Assembly (NCBI GenBank): GCA_030867875.1
Contig: JAOWCC010001589.1
Coordinates: 146,107,745 to 146,171,744, forward strand
From: Actinernus sp. WN-2022
Lineage: Eukaryota > Cnidaria > Anthozoa > Actiniaria > Actinernidae
Length of the DNA stretch: 64,000 nt
Direction: 5' to 3'
Shown here: one piece after another, positions 7,935 through 17,645 of the stretch
Layout of the letters: the number at the start of each line of letters is the position of its first letter
Position numbering within the stretch: position 1 is the stretch's first letter
Translations under genes and position numbers: made by a program
Notes under the pieces: model-generated
What the model was told of the DNA's origin: nothing
The model's input: only the letters and a program-made list of their open reading frames with translations
The model's database searches: none

Positions 7935-8359
7935 TGGCGGCAGCAATTGCTATGACAGTTTTTGGCGCCGTTTTGAATGCAACGGCATTTACTGGTGGTG
8001 GTATACTAGCTAGAATGATTGGAAAGGGTGATATAGATACAGAACGAGAGAGACACGATAGAGCCATTGAAAAACAAGAATCTGAAATGACAGCGTATAG
8101 AACCGAACGTCAAAGACTATACGACTTTGCACAAAATCAGGAAGGTCTTGAACGCGATGCATACGACGTTCAAAGAGATACCAACGAAGCCTTCGTACAA
8201 TCCGATAAGTTACGTAAGGTGCTTAAACGGCTCAAAGGAATGAAAGAACCCCGCTTATCTGACTACTACCGACCCTCAAACAATCAGAAGACTGGTGAGT
8301 TGCTCTACGTCGGTGGTGGAATGCTAGACGCTGGATACGCTATTAGTAGATGGTTATAG
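7934..8359 (+). CDS. Conserved coiled-coil protein of Polinton-like elements (141 residues)
   Basis: A hydrophobic Gly/Ala-rich N-terminus (FGAVLNATAFTGGGILA) is followed by a long charged coiled coil (about residues 35-110, rich in Glu/Arg/Gln). A conserved-looking motif EPRLSDYYRPS comes next, then a final hydrophobic stretch with LYVGGGMLDAGYAISRWL. The element 2 copy (61471-61902) is intact and very similar. I recall this domain order as recurrent in cnidarian Polinton-like loci. Its function is unknown; membrane-linked scaffolding is an inference. It is the last gene before the minisatellite. Confidence 0.7.
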   Translation: MAAAIAMTVFGAVLNATAFTGGGILARMIGKGDIDTERERHDRAIEKQESEMTAYRTERQRLYDFAQNQEGLERDAYDVQRDTNEAFVQSDKLRKVLKRLKGMKEPRLSDYYRPSNNQKTGELLYVGGGMLDAGYAISRWL

Positions 8360-8367
8360 CCATTGCC

Positions 8368-8510
8368 ACTACTACTAGGTTACTACTAGGTTACTACTAG
8401 GCTACTACTAGGTTACTACTAGGTTACTACTAAGCTACTACTAAGTTACTACTAAGCTACTACTAAGCTACTACTAAGTTACTACTAAGTTACTACTTAA
8501 GTCACTACTA
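8368..8510 (+). repeat. 11-bp minisatellite (ACTACTAGGTT type), about 13 units
   Basis: The unit is ACTACTA(G/A)G(T/C)T with little length variation. An array with the same period and shared ACTACTAG core lies in the same place in element 2 (61114-61429, read on the - strand). No spacer structure is present, so this is not CRISPR. A role as origin, terminator or protein-binding array is inferred from its position only. Confidence 0.9.
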
Positions 8511-8604
8511 AAAAAATACGAAAAAAAAAAAAAGAAAAAAAAAGGAAAAAAGAAAGGAATGAGGCCTGGTTCTTATTCTTTTTTTTTCTTTTTTTTTTTT
8601 TTTT
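8511..8604. other. A-run/T-run hairpin between minisatellite and integrase
   Basis: Long A-rich tracts (8511-8560) face long T-rich tracts (8575-8604) around the short loop GAGGCCTGGTTC, so the strand can fold into a long A:T stem. It could end transcription of the upstream genes or expose DNA near an origin. Element 2 has only a short pyrimidine-rich stretch here (61094-61113). Confidence 0.5.
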
Positions 8605-8638
8605 CCATCTGTTGAAGGTTAGAATGTATAGATGTATG
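8605..8638 (+). promoter_or_regulatory. Integrase promoter candidate
   Basis: TGTTGAAGGTTAGAATG followed by ATAGAT is shared with the region just upstream of the element 2 integrase (61027-61061 on the - strand), although nearby non-coding DNA differs. GTTGAA also resembles the motif in the divergent promoters. Confidence 0.5.
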
Positions 8639-9646
8639 ATGGATTCTAAACTTGCGAATATCTTCTATGGGCCTATGGGCTATTGGAAAGGTCACGCTGC
8701 AATTGGCAAGCTATCGGTAGCAGCGAAAGCATCAGAAGACGTAGCTAGGAGTTGGTTGGAAAAGCAATCTATGTGGCAAATATATCTACCACCACCAAAA
8801 CACATTCCACGTCCGCATTGGACTGTATCGAAACCAAATGAAGTCCACCAAGCTGATTTGATATTCTTACCACACGATCGTCCTGGACGTGGACGGAAGC
8901 TATACAAGTACGCATTGGTAGTAATCGATGTAGCTTCTCGATACAAAGAAGCCGAACCTTTAGCATCTAAAGATAGCGGCGAAGTTGCTGCGGCATTCGA
9001 ACGAATCTATAAACGTAGTCCACTCGAATGGCCAAAGACGTTGCAAGTAGACCCTGGTAGAGAATTCATGGGACGTATGTCTGAAACTCTAGAACTACAT
9101 GGTACGAAAGTTCAACGAGGTGAGGCTGGTAATCATAGAGCGCAGGGCTTCGTCGAACGAGCGAATAGAACACTAGCTGAAAGATTGTTTGGATATCAAT
9201 ATGCAAAAGAGATGGTACTTACATCTGAAGGATCGAATGCACGTAGTAGAGAATGGGTATTGAGGCTTCCTGATGTTATCAAGGCTATGAACAATGAAGT
9301 TACTCGACTTACTGGTAAAGAGCCTTCAAATTCTATAGAGACACAACAAGTAAACATAAAGACTCCTACATATTCTCGAACTATTGGATTGGATGAAAAG
9401 CGACTACCATTTGACGTTTTAGTTCGATATCTCTATGCATCTGGAGAATTGGAAGGTGGAACTAAACGAGCGACTGATCCTGTATGGAGTTTACAGACAT
9501 ATCATATTTCTCGAAGTGTGGTATCATCAAATCAACCTGTTCTATACTATTTAGGAAAAGATGCACCAAAGCGAGGGTTCGTTCGTGAAGAGATACAAGT
9601 GATACCACCAGATACAGAACTACCACCAAAAGGTATTCTAAGGTAG
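8639..9646 (+). CDS. Polinton-type rve integrase
   Basis: The protein has 335 residues from the ATG at 8639, matching the start of the element 2 copy (MDSKL). The retroviral-type DDE core is visible: Asp in VHQADLIFLPHD (about 75), Asp in LQVDPGREFMG (about 138) and Glu in GFVERANRTLAERLF (about 172). The N-terminal part ends in a Pro-rich linker before the core, as in Polinton integrases. The C-terminal 110 residues contain LPFDVLVRYLYASGELEGG and probably bind DNA. The enzyme inserts the element's DNA into host chromosomes. Its 3' end overlaps the convergent polymerase gene by 9 bp. The frame is intact. Confidence 0.92.
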   Translation: MDSKLANIFYGPMGYWKGHAAIGKLSVAAKASEDVARSWLEKQSMWQIYLPPPKHIPRPHWTVSKPNEVHQADLIFLPHDRPGRGRKLYKYALVVIDVASRYKEAEPLASKDSGEVAAAFERIYKRSPLEWPKTLQVDPGREFMGRMSETLELHGTKVQRGEAGNHRAQGFVERANRTLAERLFGYQYAKEMVLTSEGSNARSREWVLRLPDVIKAMNNEVTRLTGKEPSNSIETQQVNIKTPTYSRTIGLDEKRLPFDVLVRYLYASGELEGGTKRATDPVWSLQTYHISRSVVSSNQPVLYYLGKDAPKRGFVREEIQVIPPDTELPPKGILR

Positions 9647-12600
9647 AAGCAAGTCACGAATAAAGTCGTCTAAGTATTCATCATATGGAATGACGTTTTT
9701 ACTATTGTATGATAGTGTATCTACTACGTTTGATAGTATATTGCTAATAAAAACGTTTAAGTCTTCATCCTCTGGAAAGATGCCCACATGACCGTAGGCT
9801 AGTGTATCTATTCCATTTGCTGGAATCCATCGTTTACTATCGAATGGTGATAGAGATACTTTATTCATATGCATGCCATACATTCTATGACCTTCACTTC
9901 GAAGCATATCCATACCATGGCGGAACACTTTCTTGTCTAGTAAGCACTCCTTGTATTGTTCATGTCGAATACGATGTTTCACAACTGCCTTCTTCGTACC
10001 TTTAGCTTTCCGAATCTCCCCACCATCTACTTTCAAGATCGAGTAGAGCTTTGATCGTAGTCCAACGTATTCGACGATGGGAATACCTCTACATTCATCT
10101 TTCATTTTGCCAAGTACTTTCTTGTTGGATGCGTCGTATGATGGATGGTCTTCGTTGTAGTTGCTTGTATCGTAGAAACGTTTATTGGCTTTCATGTCTG
10201 CATAGATGTCTTCAGTTTCGATGTGTAGTAAAAGACTGTCGGTATCTGTGTAGAGTAGATTACAACGTTGTCCGTACTGCCGATTGAGCTCGTTGTAGTA
10301 GAAGTCATACATCAGATGTTTTGAGAGATCTAGAATTGACATTCCAACATATACTGGGCGGTTCAGATATAACTTACTTTTGTAATTGTGTACGGCGGCT
10401 AGATCATCGTCAAAGATCGTAGAGCGAGCATAACTAGGTTTATTCAAGAGACGTTGTAGTCTGATTCCTTCTGAGGAGCGAATTAGTTTGATGTCTACAC
10501 GCTTTCGTAGATTCTCCATTGTCTTACCAAACACACTATTGTTCATTAATTTGTAGAGTTCCTGCTCGAATGGGCTCTTCGCTTGTTTTCGTAGTTCCGT
10601 ATTCATTCGTATGTATGGCTCCATCCATGGTGATTGATCGAATCGTAGTGCTCTATGGATCTTTTTCAAACGCATGCCAAGAGATAGATATAGTTGTAGA
10701 TTGCGGTAGTGGAGCACGTATCGTTCTTTGTTATACAAGTTAGGTACAAGCTTTTCCACTTTCAAGGATCCATTTCCTTCGTATAGCTCCTCAAATAGAT
10801 TTGTCTGATACTCTGAGAACCAAGCTTTATTCACTTGCATTCTTTCAGGAGCTAACGGATAGCTGTTATGCATATCGTGAAGTTCTCGAGGGTATTCAAG
10901 GTCAACTTCGAGGATGTAACCTACATCGGAATCGGTTGCAAGAATGGTGATTTGCTCTTCTGTTGGTGTACACCATTCAAAGCCCCCCGTTGGTAGTGGC
11001 TGACTCATCGCCCATCCATATAGGTTGTTGGCATCAAGATAGAGTATATAGCTATTTGGCTTATCGGGGTCGAAATCGGGCACGTTTGGATTGTTTGCCT
11101 TGGCCTTGCGTTGAGACACCATGGATATACCGCCACGTAAACCTTTCTCAATGAATAGATGCATGTCGTAGTCGGTTAATAGTTCAAGCTCCGCTCCGGT
11201 CTTCTTTAACAACGCATCCCACGATAGACCAGGACTCGTATAGTAGTGAGCTGGATCTAATCCGTAGTTTTGCATACATGTTGCACGAAAGGTCTCAAAT
11301 ACATCTGCTAGAAGAAGTACGTCAGTTTGGAGGTAAAGGTCGTGGTAGTCACCTAATGTCTTACAATCAAATACGTTCCAAACTTCTAATGCATGTTCAT
11401 AATCTTCATCGGATATATCCTCTAGGCTTAGCTTGCTATAGAATGATTCTTTCGGCGGAAGAGAAGTCTCAGTGAATCTATCCCAAGAGTCCATGTACTC
11501 ATATGGATAAACGCCTTTGCGTAGTAGCAACTTGTTTTTCTCTGGGTCTGGTGTATGCTTTGAAGTTTGTCGAAAGGTGTCTGGGGTAGAACTTGCTACC
11601 AACTTGTCAAGAGAGGATGGTAGAAATTGTATGCTATCGATGAACCGTAGGTTGCCAAGTGAGAATGAAATGTATTTCTCCATATTATTTGGAATGCAAG
11701 AGATATCGCCCTCTGTCTTGGAAATAGATTGCATCAGTAGGTGAGAATCGTATCCACGTAGATTGTGGAATACAACTGGGATGATAGGTGAGATACGTAA
11801 TTTGAGATTACATACCTTATGTGCTGCGCCTCGAAACTCCCCAGTGATGTGACAATGATCTCGTACTCTATCTTTACCAAATAAAGGCTTCTGACAAATA
11901 TGGCAAATCCTCGCTCGATCGAAATACCTCTTGTTTTCCCACGACATACATAGTGGTTTGGCTACTATGTCTTTGATCTTTCTTTCTTCATCTTGTACAC
12001 ATCGTAGAAAGCGCTCGATCGTATCAGGACCTCTATAGAAGGCTGGCGGTTCGCTGTGGCCGTCAGAACGTACGACGATGTAACAAAATCCACAGGGAAT
12101 ATGTTCTTCCGTTTTAAGTGTATTGCTTTTCGTAGGATCTTTAGCGTGTCCTTCGATCTTAGTGGTTAAAGCCTCAAGGTCTGCATAGATGACATAGGGA
12201 ACTTTGAGCTGCTTGTGTACGTTCTGAAATGATAGTTTGTTGTTTTCCTCGGTAGGCATTTCAATTCGAATGGCTCTGTCATCAACACTATTGCACTCTG
12301 GGATGTGCTTCGCAAGAAGAGCTTCGGTAGTATATCCATGTAGACATCGTTCGCAGAAGTGCTTCCTACATTTATATTTTGTCTGATCGAATAGTAGGCG
12401 GTTGAAGTCCTTGATCCAACAGTAGTGTTGCCGACCACTCTTTGAGCACTCTATTAGCAGTAGGTTAGCGCGCTCTAAGAAGGTCTCCTTCGAGATGTGG
12501 TGTACGATCATACACTTTTCCTTATTGTCCCAACCAAAAACATTGATGGAGATTTCGTTCTGCTTCTCGAAGCGGGGAATTTGCGAGATTGGTGTTGACG

Positions 12601-13216
12601 AGTCATCTACCTTATCGAAGTTAAACCCATCATCCTCTTGATACTTTGATGTCCTTTCGGGATTTTGTTTGATCTTACACTTCCAAGCGCGCATTGACCA
12701 ACGAAAGCAACGGTTGTCATAGTTCATTACATTGATCACAGCTTTCTTATTTGCAATTTCTTTGGGTAGTGGTAAGTGTGAATTTCCGCGTAGTAGCTGG
12801 TATCGGGCAATGTTCAACCATAGAATGTTGACTTTATCTACGACCCAGTTTGATACTCGACTGATCCACTTCTCAATGTAGTTATAGATCTGAGCATGTG
12901 CTTCTACTATTACTCCACGGATTCCAGCATCGTTGGTCAAAACGGCTTGCAAACTACGAAAGGTGACTATCTCGTATACTGGACCCTCAGGTTTGTCAAG
13001 CCGGAGCGTGATGTTCAAAGCTAGCTGAACCTTAAGGTTATGGAGGTCTCGTAGCTCTTCATCGATCTTTTCGGTAGTCTGCTTTCGCATGCGGGTAAGG
13101 AAAGCAGCTGGGTCTGCCCCTAGAGGATTGCCGTCGGGAACGTCCATCTTCCATCCTCGTAAATAACCCTTAATGGTCCTGGGTGTTCGTCTGAACGTTA
13201 GTATATGTTCAGCCAT
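9638..13216 (-). CDS. polB: Protein-primed-type DNA polymerase B
   Basis: The protein has 1192 residues from the ATG at 13214-13216; the extra upstream codons start with GTG. Exonuclease motifs are YADLEAL (about 345), FHNLRGYDSH (about 490) and YLQTDVLLLAD (about 632). Polymerase motifs are YLDANNLYG (A, about 728), LMNNSVFGKTMEN (B, about 892) and YTDTDSLL (C, about 992). A zinc-finger-like CERCLHGYTTEALLAKH lies near 300, and an endonuclease-VII-like Cys/His block (RICHICQKPL to VRDHCHITG) near 445-475. This is the animal Maverick polymerase layout. It replicates the linear element, with protein priming inferred from the family. It converges on the integrase. The frame is open throughout. 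Confidence 0.93.
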   Translation of the reverse strand: MAEHILTFRRTPRTIKGYLRGWKMDVPDGNPLGADPAAFLTRMRKQTTEKIDEELRDLHNLKVQLALNITLRLDKPEGPVYEIVTFRSLQAVLTNDAGIRGVIVEAHAQIYNYIEKWISRVSNWVVDKVNILWLNIARYQLLRGNSHLPLPKEIANKKAVINVMNYDNRCFRWSMRAWKCKIKQNPERTSKYQEDDGFNFDKVDDSSTPISQIPRFEKQNEISINVFGWDNKEKCMIVHHISKETFLERANLLLIECSKSGRQHYCWIKDFNRLLFDQTKYKCRKHFCERCLHGYTTEALLAKHIPECNSVDDRAIRIEMPTEENNKLSFQNVHKQLKVPYVIYADLEALTTKIEGHAKDPTKSNTLKTEEHIPCGFCYIVVRSDGHSEPPAFYRGPDTIERFLRCVQDEERKIKDIVAKPLCMSWENKRYFDRARICHICQKPLFGKDRVRDHCHITGEFRGAAHKVCNLKLRISPIIPVVFHNLRGYDSHLLMQSISKTEGDISCIPNNMEKYISFSLGNLRFIDSIQFLPSSLDKLVASSTPDTFRQTSKHTPDPEKNKLLLRKGVYPYEYMDSWDRFTETSLPPKESFYSKLSLEDISDEDYEHALEVWNVFDCKTLGDYHDLYLQTDVLLLADVFETFRATCMQNYGLDPAHYYTSPGLSWDALLKKTGAELELLTDYDMHLFIEKGLRGGISMVSQRKAKANNPNVPDFDPDKPNSYILYLDANNLYGWAMSQPLPTGGFEWCTPTEEQITILATDSDVGYILEVDLEYPRELHDMHNSYPLAPERMQVNKAWFSEYQTNLFEELYEGNGSLKVEKLVPNLYNKERYVLHYRNLQLYLSLGMRLKKIHRALRFDQSPWMEPYIRMNTELRKQAKSPFEQELYKLMNNSVFGKTMENLRKRVDIKLIRSSEGIRLQRLLNKPSYARSTIFDDDLAAVHNYKSKLYLNRPVYVGMSILDLSKHLMYDFYYNELNRQYGQRCNLLYTDTDSLLLHIETEDIYADMKANKRFYDTSNYNEDHPSYDASNKKVLGKMKDECRGIPIVEYVGLRSKLYSILKVDGGEIRKAKGTKKAVVKHRIRHEQYKECLLDKKVFRHGMDMLRSEGHRMYGMHMNKVSLSPFDSKRWIPANGIDTLAYGHVGIFPEDEDLNVFISNILSNVVDTLSYNSKNVIPYDEYLDDFIRDLLLP

Positions 13217-13660
13217 GGTATGATATAATAAACTTGTAGCCACACTCCTCTAATAGGGCTGTGAAATGTAATACCTTGATCTAATATGGTATAGAAGTAT
13301 GAGTAGTAAATAACGATTATGATAATATATGTTATGATACCTAGTAATCACACTCCTCTAATAGGGTTTTGAAATGTAATACCTTGATCTAATATGGTGT
13401 AGAAATATGATGGATGGACTATAATAGTAAATAATGATTATGACAATATATGTTATAATACCTAATAGCAACACTCCTCTAATAGGGTGTTAGAATACAA
13501 TAAATTCACTATATACCAAGTGTTAGAACAAATGTTAATATACGCTTAGCCATGATATAATACCTATAACTACGATCCTTTAATGTAATGCATAAATACG
13601 ATAAATGAACTATAGTAGTAAATAATACCTTATAAACACGTTTCTCTAATAGGATGTTGA
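13217..13660. repeat. Degenerate tandem repeats upstream of polymerase, including a copy of its 5' end
   Basis: Units of about 105-125 bp begin near 13241, 13347, 13469 and 13573, with a partial one near 13637; each has (A/C)ACTCCTCTAATAGGG or a decayed form. The sequence around 13525-13560 repeats the polymerase start region (TTCAGCCATGGTATGATATAAT versus a similar string at 13540), on the - strand giving a short reading like the polymerase N-terminus. The promoter and start codon have therefore been copied with the array. Confidence 0.75.
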
Positions 13661-13860
13661 AATGTAAAAAATACAACGAAAAAATGAGGGTCTTATTATA
13701 TGTTGTTTTTTCTTGTGTCATATGTTGTTTTTTGTTGCATCGGTTCGTTGAAATTTGTTGTACGTGTCCCAATCGTTTGCTGCTCTTTGTTGCTTTTTCG
13801 TTGCATTTGTTCGTTGAAATTTGTTGGAACTGCACCAGTCCCCCTACTTTGTATACTACT
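13661..13860. other. Probable right end of element 1
   Basis: Two copies of TTCGTTGAAATTTGTTG (around 13744 and 13811) sit in a T/G-rich region, next to several TGTTGTTTTTT runs. Sequence unrelated to the element begins at 13861. This would be the place for a terminal repeat, but the partner end is not in the window. Confidence 0.45.
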
Positions 13861-14627
13861 AATTAACAGTACGATTTGAAGTACCCGTCTGGGAAGGAGG
13901 GTGAGGTAGATATTTCCAGAAGAATACATGTATATATACTGTATCATGGAAAATACCATAAATCTAGAAACATTAATAGTAAATTTAATAGATTACGTGT
14001 ATATGCATTTTGCTTTCTATCTTAAAGCACATCCATCTTTTTTTTTTTTGGGGGGGGGGGTCAATAAAGTTTTGAGAAATTTCATAGCATGTCATCTAAG
14101 TTTTAATTACACTCATTGGGGGGGGGGAGGGGGGGGGTCATCCCTCAACTGCACCATTGGAACTGAATGGCCACATCCAAGACAAGGTACAAGTACTGTC
14201 TGTGTATTAGGCTTGTCATTCCAAACCTAGTAGAGGTTTATCAGGCAGTGTTACAGTTTATCATTTCACACCCTATCCTTAACTTTTTCATTTTTGTCTT
14301 TATTTTGAGACTACGAAACAATGCAATATGATGCACAAATTAACAGTACGATTTGAAGTACCCGTCTGGGAAGGAGGGTGAGGTAGATATTTCCAGAAGA
14401 ATACATGTATATATACTGTATCATGGAAAATACCATAAATCTAGAAACATTAATAGTAAATTTAATAGATTAAGTGTATATGCATTTTGCTTTCTATCTT
14501 AAAGCACATCCATCTTTTTTTTTGGGGGGGGGGGTCAATAAAGTTTTGAGAAATTTCATAGGATGTCATCTAAGTTTTAATTACACTCATTGGGGGGGGG
14601 GGAGGGGGGGGGGAGGGGGGGGTCATC
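13861..14627. repeat. Direct repeat pair of about 285 bp with long poly-G tracts
   Basis: 13861-14142 and 14338-14627 are nearly identical, starting AATTAACAGTACG and ending in GGTCATC after runs of 9-12 G. They differ mainly in G-run length and one C/A change. The 195 bp between them is single copy. Small readings here cross the G runs and are not genes. Confidence 0.9.
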
Positions 14628-15111
14628 AAAGTTTTAACAAAAGAAGCAGATGAAATGCCGACCCCGCAAACCATAAATAATGAACACTCCCTTATTCTTA
14701 ATTTAGTAAGGGCTATCCTGTGATTGATATTGGTGACCTGGCTTAGATAATCTTGACAAATTGATAATTCATTTAGAAATTTCGATATGTCCTCAGTTTG
14801 TTCTTTTGTTGGGGGTCTTTATGTGAATTGTTATGTAGGTTACTTAACCACGTTTGGAACTCTATATCTCTTAGTCTCTGTATTATTTTTTCGACTGTCT
14901 TCCTGTTATAAGGTGTATTATTCTGCCACATGGATCGAGGTTGGTGGGGGGGGGGGGGGGGCAGACCCCCTTATACACCACTGGCTATGTACATTTCAAA
15001 TGAGTAATCAAATAATATAAATATATCAATAAGATGATGGATATCTTACTCCAAAGTAATGAATTTCGACGACAATGGTAAAAAAATGAACCAGCACAAT
15101 TTTTTCCACAG
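14628..15111. other. Non-coding, no recognised feature
   Basis: AT-rich DNA with another long G run near 14945-14960. I see no coding pattern or repeat structure beyond that. Confidence 0.5.
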
Positions 15112-15491
15112 GCAGCCCAATCTCGCGATTTGTGTATTTATACGCTTACAAATATCGCTTGAATAGTCCATATTATAAATCCTTCCAAAACATGTATGTT
15201 AAGGAAATAAATGCACGACTCAGTTCACCCTACAATGTTTCAGTTGTGGTTATTCATACCTCTGAGCCCTTCTAGGGTCGCTTCCGCTGTCGTTTCCTCC
15301 TTCCCTCGCTATAAAAGAGGAGCTCAGAAAAGAGCTCAGAGGTATGAATAACCACAACTGAAACATTGTAGGGTGAATTGAGTCGTGAATGTATTTCCCT
15401 AACATACATGTTTTGTAAGTATTTATAATATGAACTATTCAAGCGATATCTGTAAGCGTATAAATACACAAATCACGAGATTGGGCTGTCT
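15112..15491. repeat. Large foldback element (arms about 160 bp)
   Basis: The left arm (about 15112-15270) and right arm (about 15330-15491) are inverted copies at high identity: CAGCCCAATCTCGCGATTTG at the left end matches CAAATCACGAGATTGGGCTG at the right. The centre, about 60 bp, contains a GC-richer stretch with GGAGCTCAG and GAGCTCAGAGG. This fits a MITE or foldback transposon. No target duplication was identified. Confidence 0.88.
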
Positions 15492-15616
15492 GTGATTCTA
15501 CTTTAAAAACGATCAACCACTGAACTAGACGAGTTTATCTAGGACTAGATCGATCTGGGAGACGGTTCAATATCTACATTAATAAAATATTATTACGCCA
15601 GTCAAAAGGACATTAC

Positions 15617-16295
15617 TTAACTTACAGACAGTTTGGATTCTGACTCCAACTCCGATGTATCCAGGTTTTGTTGGAGCGGCCTGACGTAAACGGGAGCCTG
15701 GCCCAAGCCCGCCATATCCCTTAGAAATGGGACACTGTAGGCAATAGATGCTGGAGGTTTGATTAAAAGCAGCTCTCCTGATCTTGCGCCACTACTAAGG
15801 AGGTCAAACCCTCCACCAGCTTTCATTTTTAGGGTATGAGTTCTCAGTAGTTGCCTTGAAAGCGATAGCATCAGTTATTTTTAGGCGGCCCAAACCTGCC
15901 GCAAGCAAGGTTAGTTTCTCGGCTTTGGTTGGCATGGAACATGGATCCTTTTCCGCCAGGCAAAGGAAATCATGTGTCCATGTTTCACGAACTCGGTAGC
16001 GCCCACCTGCATTCAGTCGGTTCCTCTTAGGAGGAGGACAATTTGTGGGAGTGCATCTAGGGCCCGTGTGAGACACTTGAAGGAGTTGACCACGAGGACT
16101 GGGTGAATTGTACGCTGAGAAGAGCGTTCTGAAGTTCTGTAAAACACAACTTTGATTCACTTCGTTCGCAGTCTGCTGTGCCGCAGTTGCAGAGGTAGCC
16201 GGAGCCTCCCCAGATAAAAGAGTTGTGGCCTCTCTTAATAAATCTACGGCCTTCTTAAAGTCAGAAAAAGAACCAACTTCTTTCTCGGTTGACAT
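15617..16295 (-). pseudogene. Fragment of a conserved cnidarian-type gene, frameshifted
   Basis: The first part (16295 down to about 15860) encodes MSTEKEV, a variable Ser/Pro region, then ETWTHDFLCLAEKD and KLTLLAAGLGRLKI. The next part, in another frame (about 15870 to 15617), continues with AGGGFDLLSSG, YSVPFLRDMAGLGQAPVYV and RPLQQNL. I recall this order from repetitive multi-copy genes in cnidarians, some with a HECT ubiquitin-ligase C-terminus; none is present here. A frameshift lies near 15865. Function not assigned. Confidence 0.45.
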
Positions 16296-16375
16296 TTTGG
16301 GCGTATACTCATAAATTACGTTTTGGCGCGAAATAAATTAGGCCGAGTGACCGCTCCTATAGTCCTGCAGCGTTG

Positions 16376-16476
16376 GGCTACGAAATACGAAGTTCTAAAC
16401 TGTACGTAATACGAAGTTCTAAATTCTACGAAATACGAGGTTATGAATTCTACGAAATACGAGGTTATGAATTTGG
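16376..16476. repeat. Short tandem repeat, about 24-bp unit, four copies
   Basis: Units of CTACGAAATACGAAGTTCTAA or CTACGAAATACGAGGTTATGAA recur in tandem with a few changes. There is no coding frame across it. Confidence 0.8.
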
Positions 16477-16499
16477 TTGAATTCGCACTTCATTTGTAC

Positions 16500-17640
16500 T
16501 AATTGAGTTCGCACAAACCTGAAAGACAAAAGCGAAATCTAAAATGCAGCAATGAAATAGTATGTCCCCACTCACATTGCAAATTATTATTTTGGCGGTA
16601 ACAACCCCCATAAGGATCGGTTAGGTAGAGGACTTTGCCAGAGAAAGTAACACTAGTCCCACTCGCTTGAAGACTCCTGTATTTCTTTAACTGTACGTTG
16701 CGGGTAAACCATACTTGGAGACTGAAACTGAAACCCATATTTCAGTGGGCAGCGGCTGCGTGACCTTAGTCATATCGTTTATGACAACTTTTTACCGTCC
16801 TCTCCGTGGGTGAATTTCTGAATCTTCACAGGAGTGTGGCTAATTTCTTACCCCTTCAAATCATAATTCATGTCATAAATTGACCGGTATTGTAAGAACA
16901 TCGGTTTTCACCTTTCATATCTTTGACAAATTTGAAGATTGTCGAAGAAGCATATGTGCACAACTCTGAATAGATTCAGCTTAGATGCCAAGCGCTCTAA
17001 ACATCGTCTTTGGCTTTCCTATTCCATGGCTGTTGAATTTCCTCCCGTTTCCCGCTTGTCTAGTACCTCGATGTCCGCCACTACTTTTGTCACATGCTCC
17101 ATAAGTGTATATGCACACAGTAACGAGCACCCTGTCCAGGAGATTCATTCCTCCATCACCACGAAGGCAGATGACATAATAAGCCTTAAGAATGCAAACT
17201 GCTGCTAGCTTTCTTTTTCCACACATCCTTTACAACAGGTACAGCATAGTTTGTCTGAAATCTTTGAAAATTGATCTTACTGATGATGGTTAGATTCAAT
17301 GTATGGCAGTGGAGTTGAAACATAGCATAATTGTTACCCGATATAAGAATTCCAATTGCCAACATTGAATCATTCAGATAAACCTTGGAGTAGCGGTTTG
17401 TAGTCAGAACTTCAGATGATTCCCATTTAGTGTAGTGGCTCCGGTTGCACTTCCATTCAATATCCACCCGGCTTCCAGTACATATATTTAATAGAAGTTC
17501 CCATAGGGGCTTTTCAACAACTATTTACAATGTAACAACGTTAACAGTAACAAAATAATGAAATAGTAAAATACAAGTACTAACTATAATCAGGTGAGTT
17601 AAAACTATTGAAGTAGAAGTGCATTAAGTAATATGGTACA
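16500..17640. other. Non-coding, no supported gene
   Basis: Several short open readings exist on both strands but none has a recognisable motif or neighbour support. The last part may hold the 3' untranslated end of the LINE at 17646. Confidence 0.4.
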
Positions 17641-17645
17641 TAACA

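Larger units (their letters stand above)
1..13860 (+). mobile_element. Polinton/Maverick-like endogenous virus, element 1 (left end outside window)
   Basis: The block combines hallmark Polinton genes: rve integrase, protein-primed-type DNA polymerase B, A32-like packaging ATPase and a capsid-type protein, plus small membrane proteins. Genes are intronless, dense and overlapping, unlike the flanking DNA. A syntenic relative lies at 57211-64000 in reverse orientation. The left end is beyond base 1. The right end is inferred at about 13860, because the sequence from 13861 recurs at 14338 with different DNA upstream of it. No terminal inverted repeat can be tested, since the other end is missing. 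At least two genes carry frameshifts, so the copy is probably defective. Polinton-type is firm; assignment to a named family (for example adintovirus) is not. Confidence 0.88.

Noticed and set aside
8368..8510. CRISPR-like array
   Set aside because: The units are 11 bp in direct tandem with no unique spacers. The element 2 array is the same. This is a minisatellite in a eukaryotic context.
10051..11744. Several plus-strand readings across the polymerase gene
   Set aside because: They are antisense shadows of PolB, rich in Arg, Cys and Tyr without any domain pattern.
13928..14230. 100-residue reading across the poly-G repeat
   Set aside because: It crosses homopolymer G runs whose length differs between the two repeat copies, so no frame is conserved.
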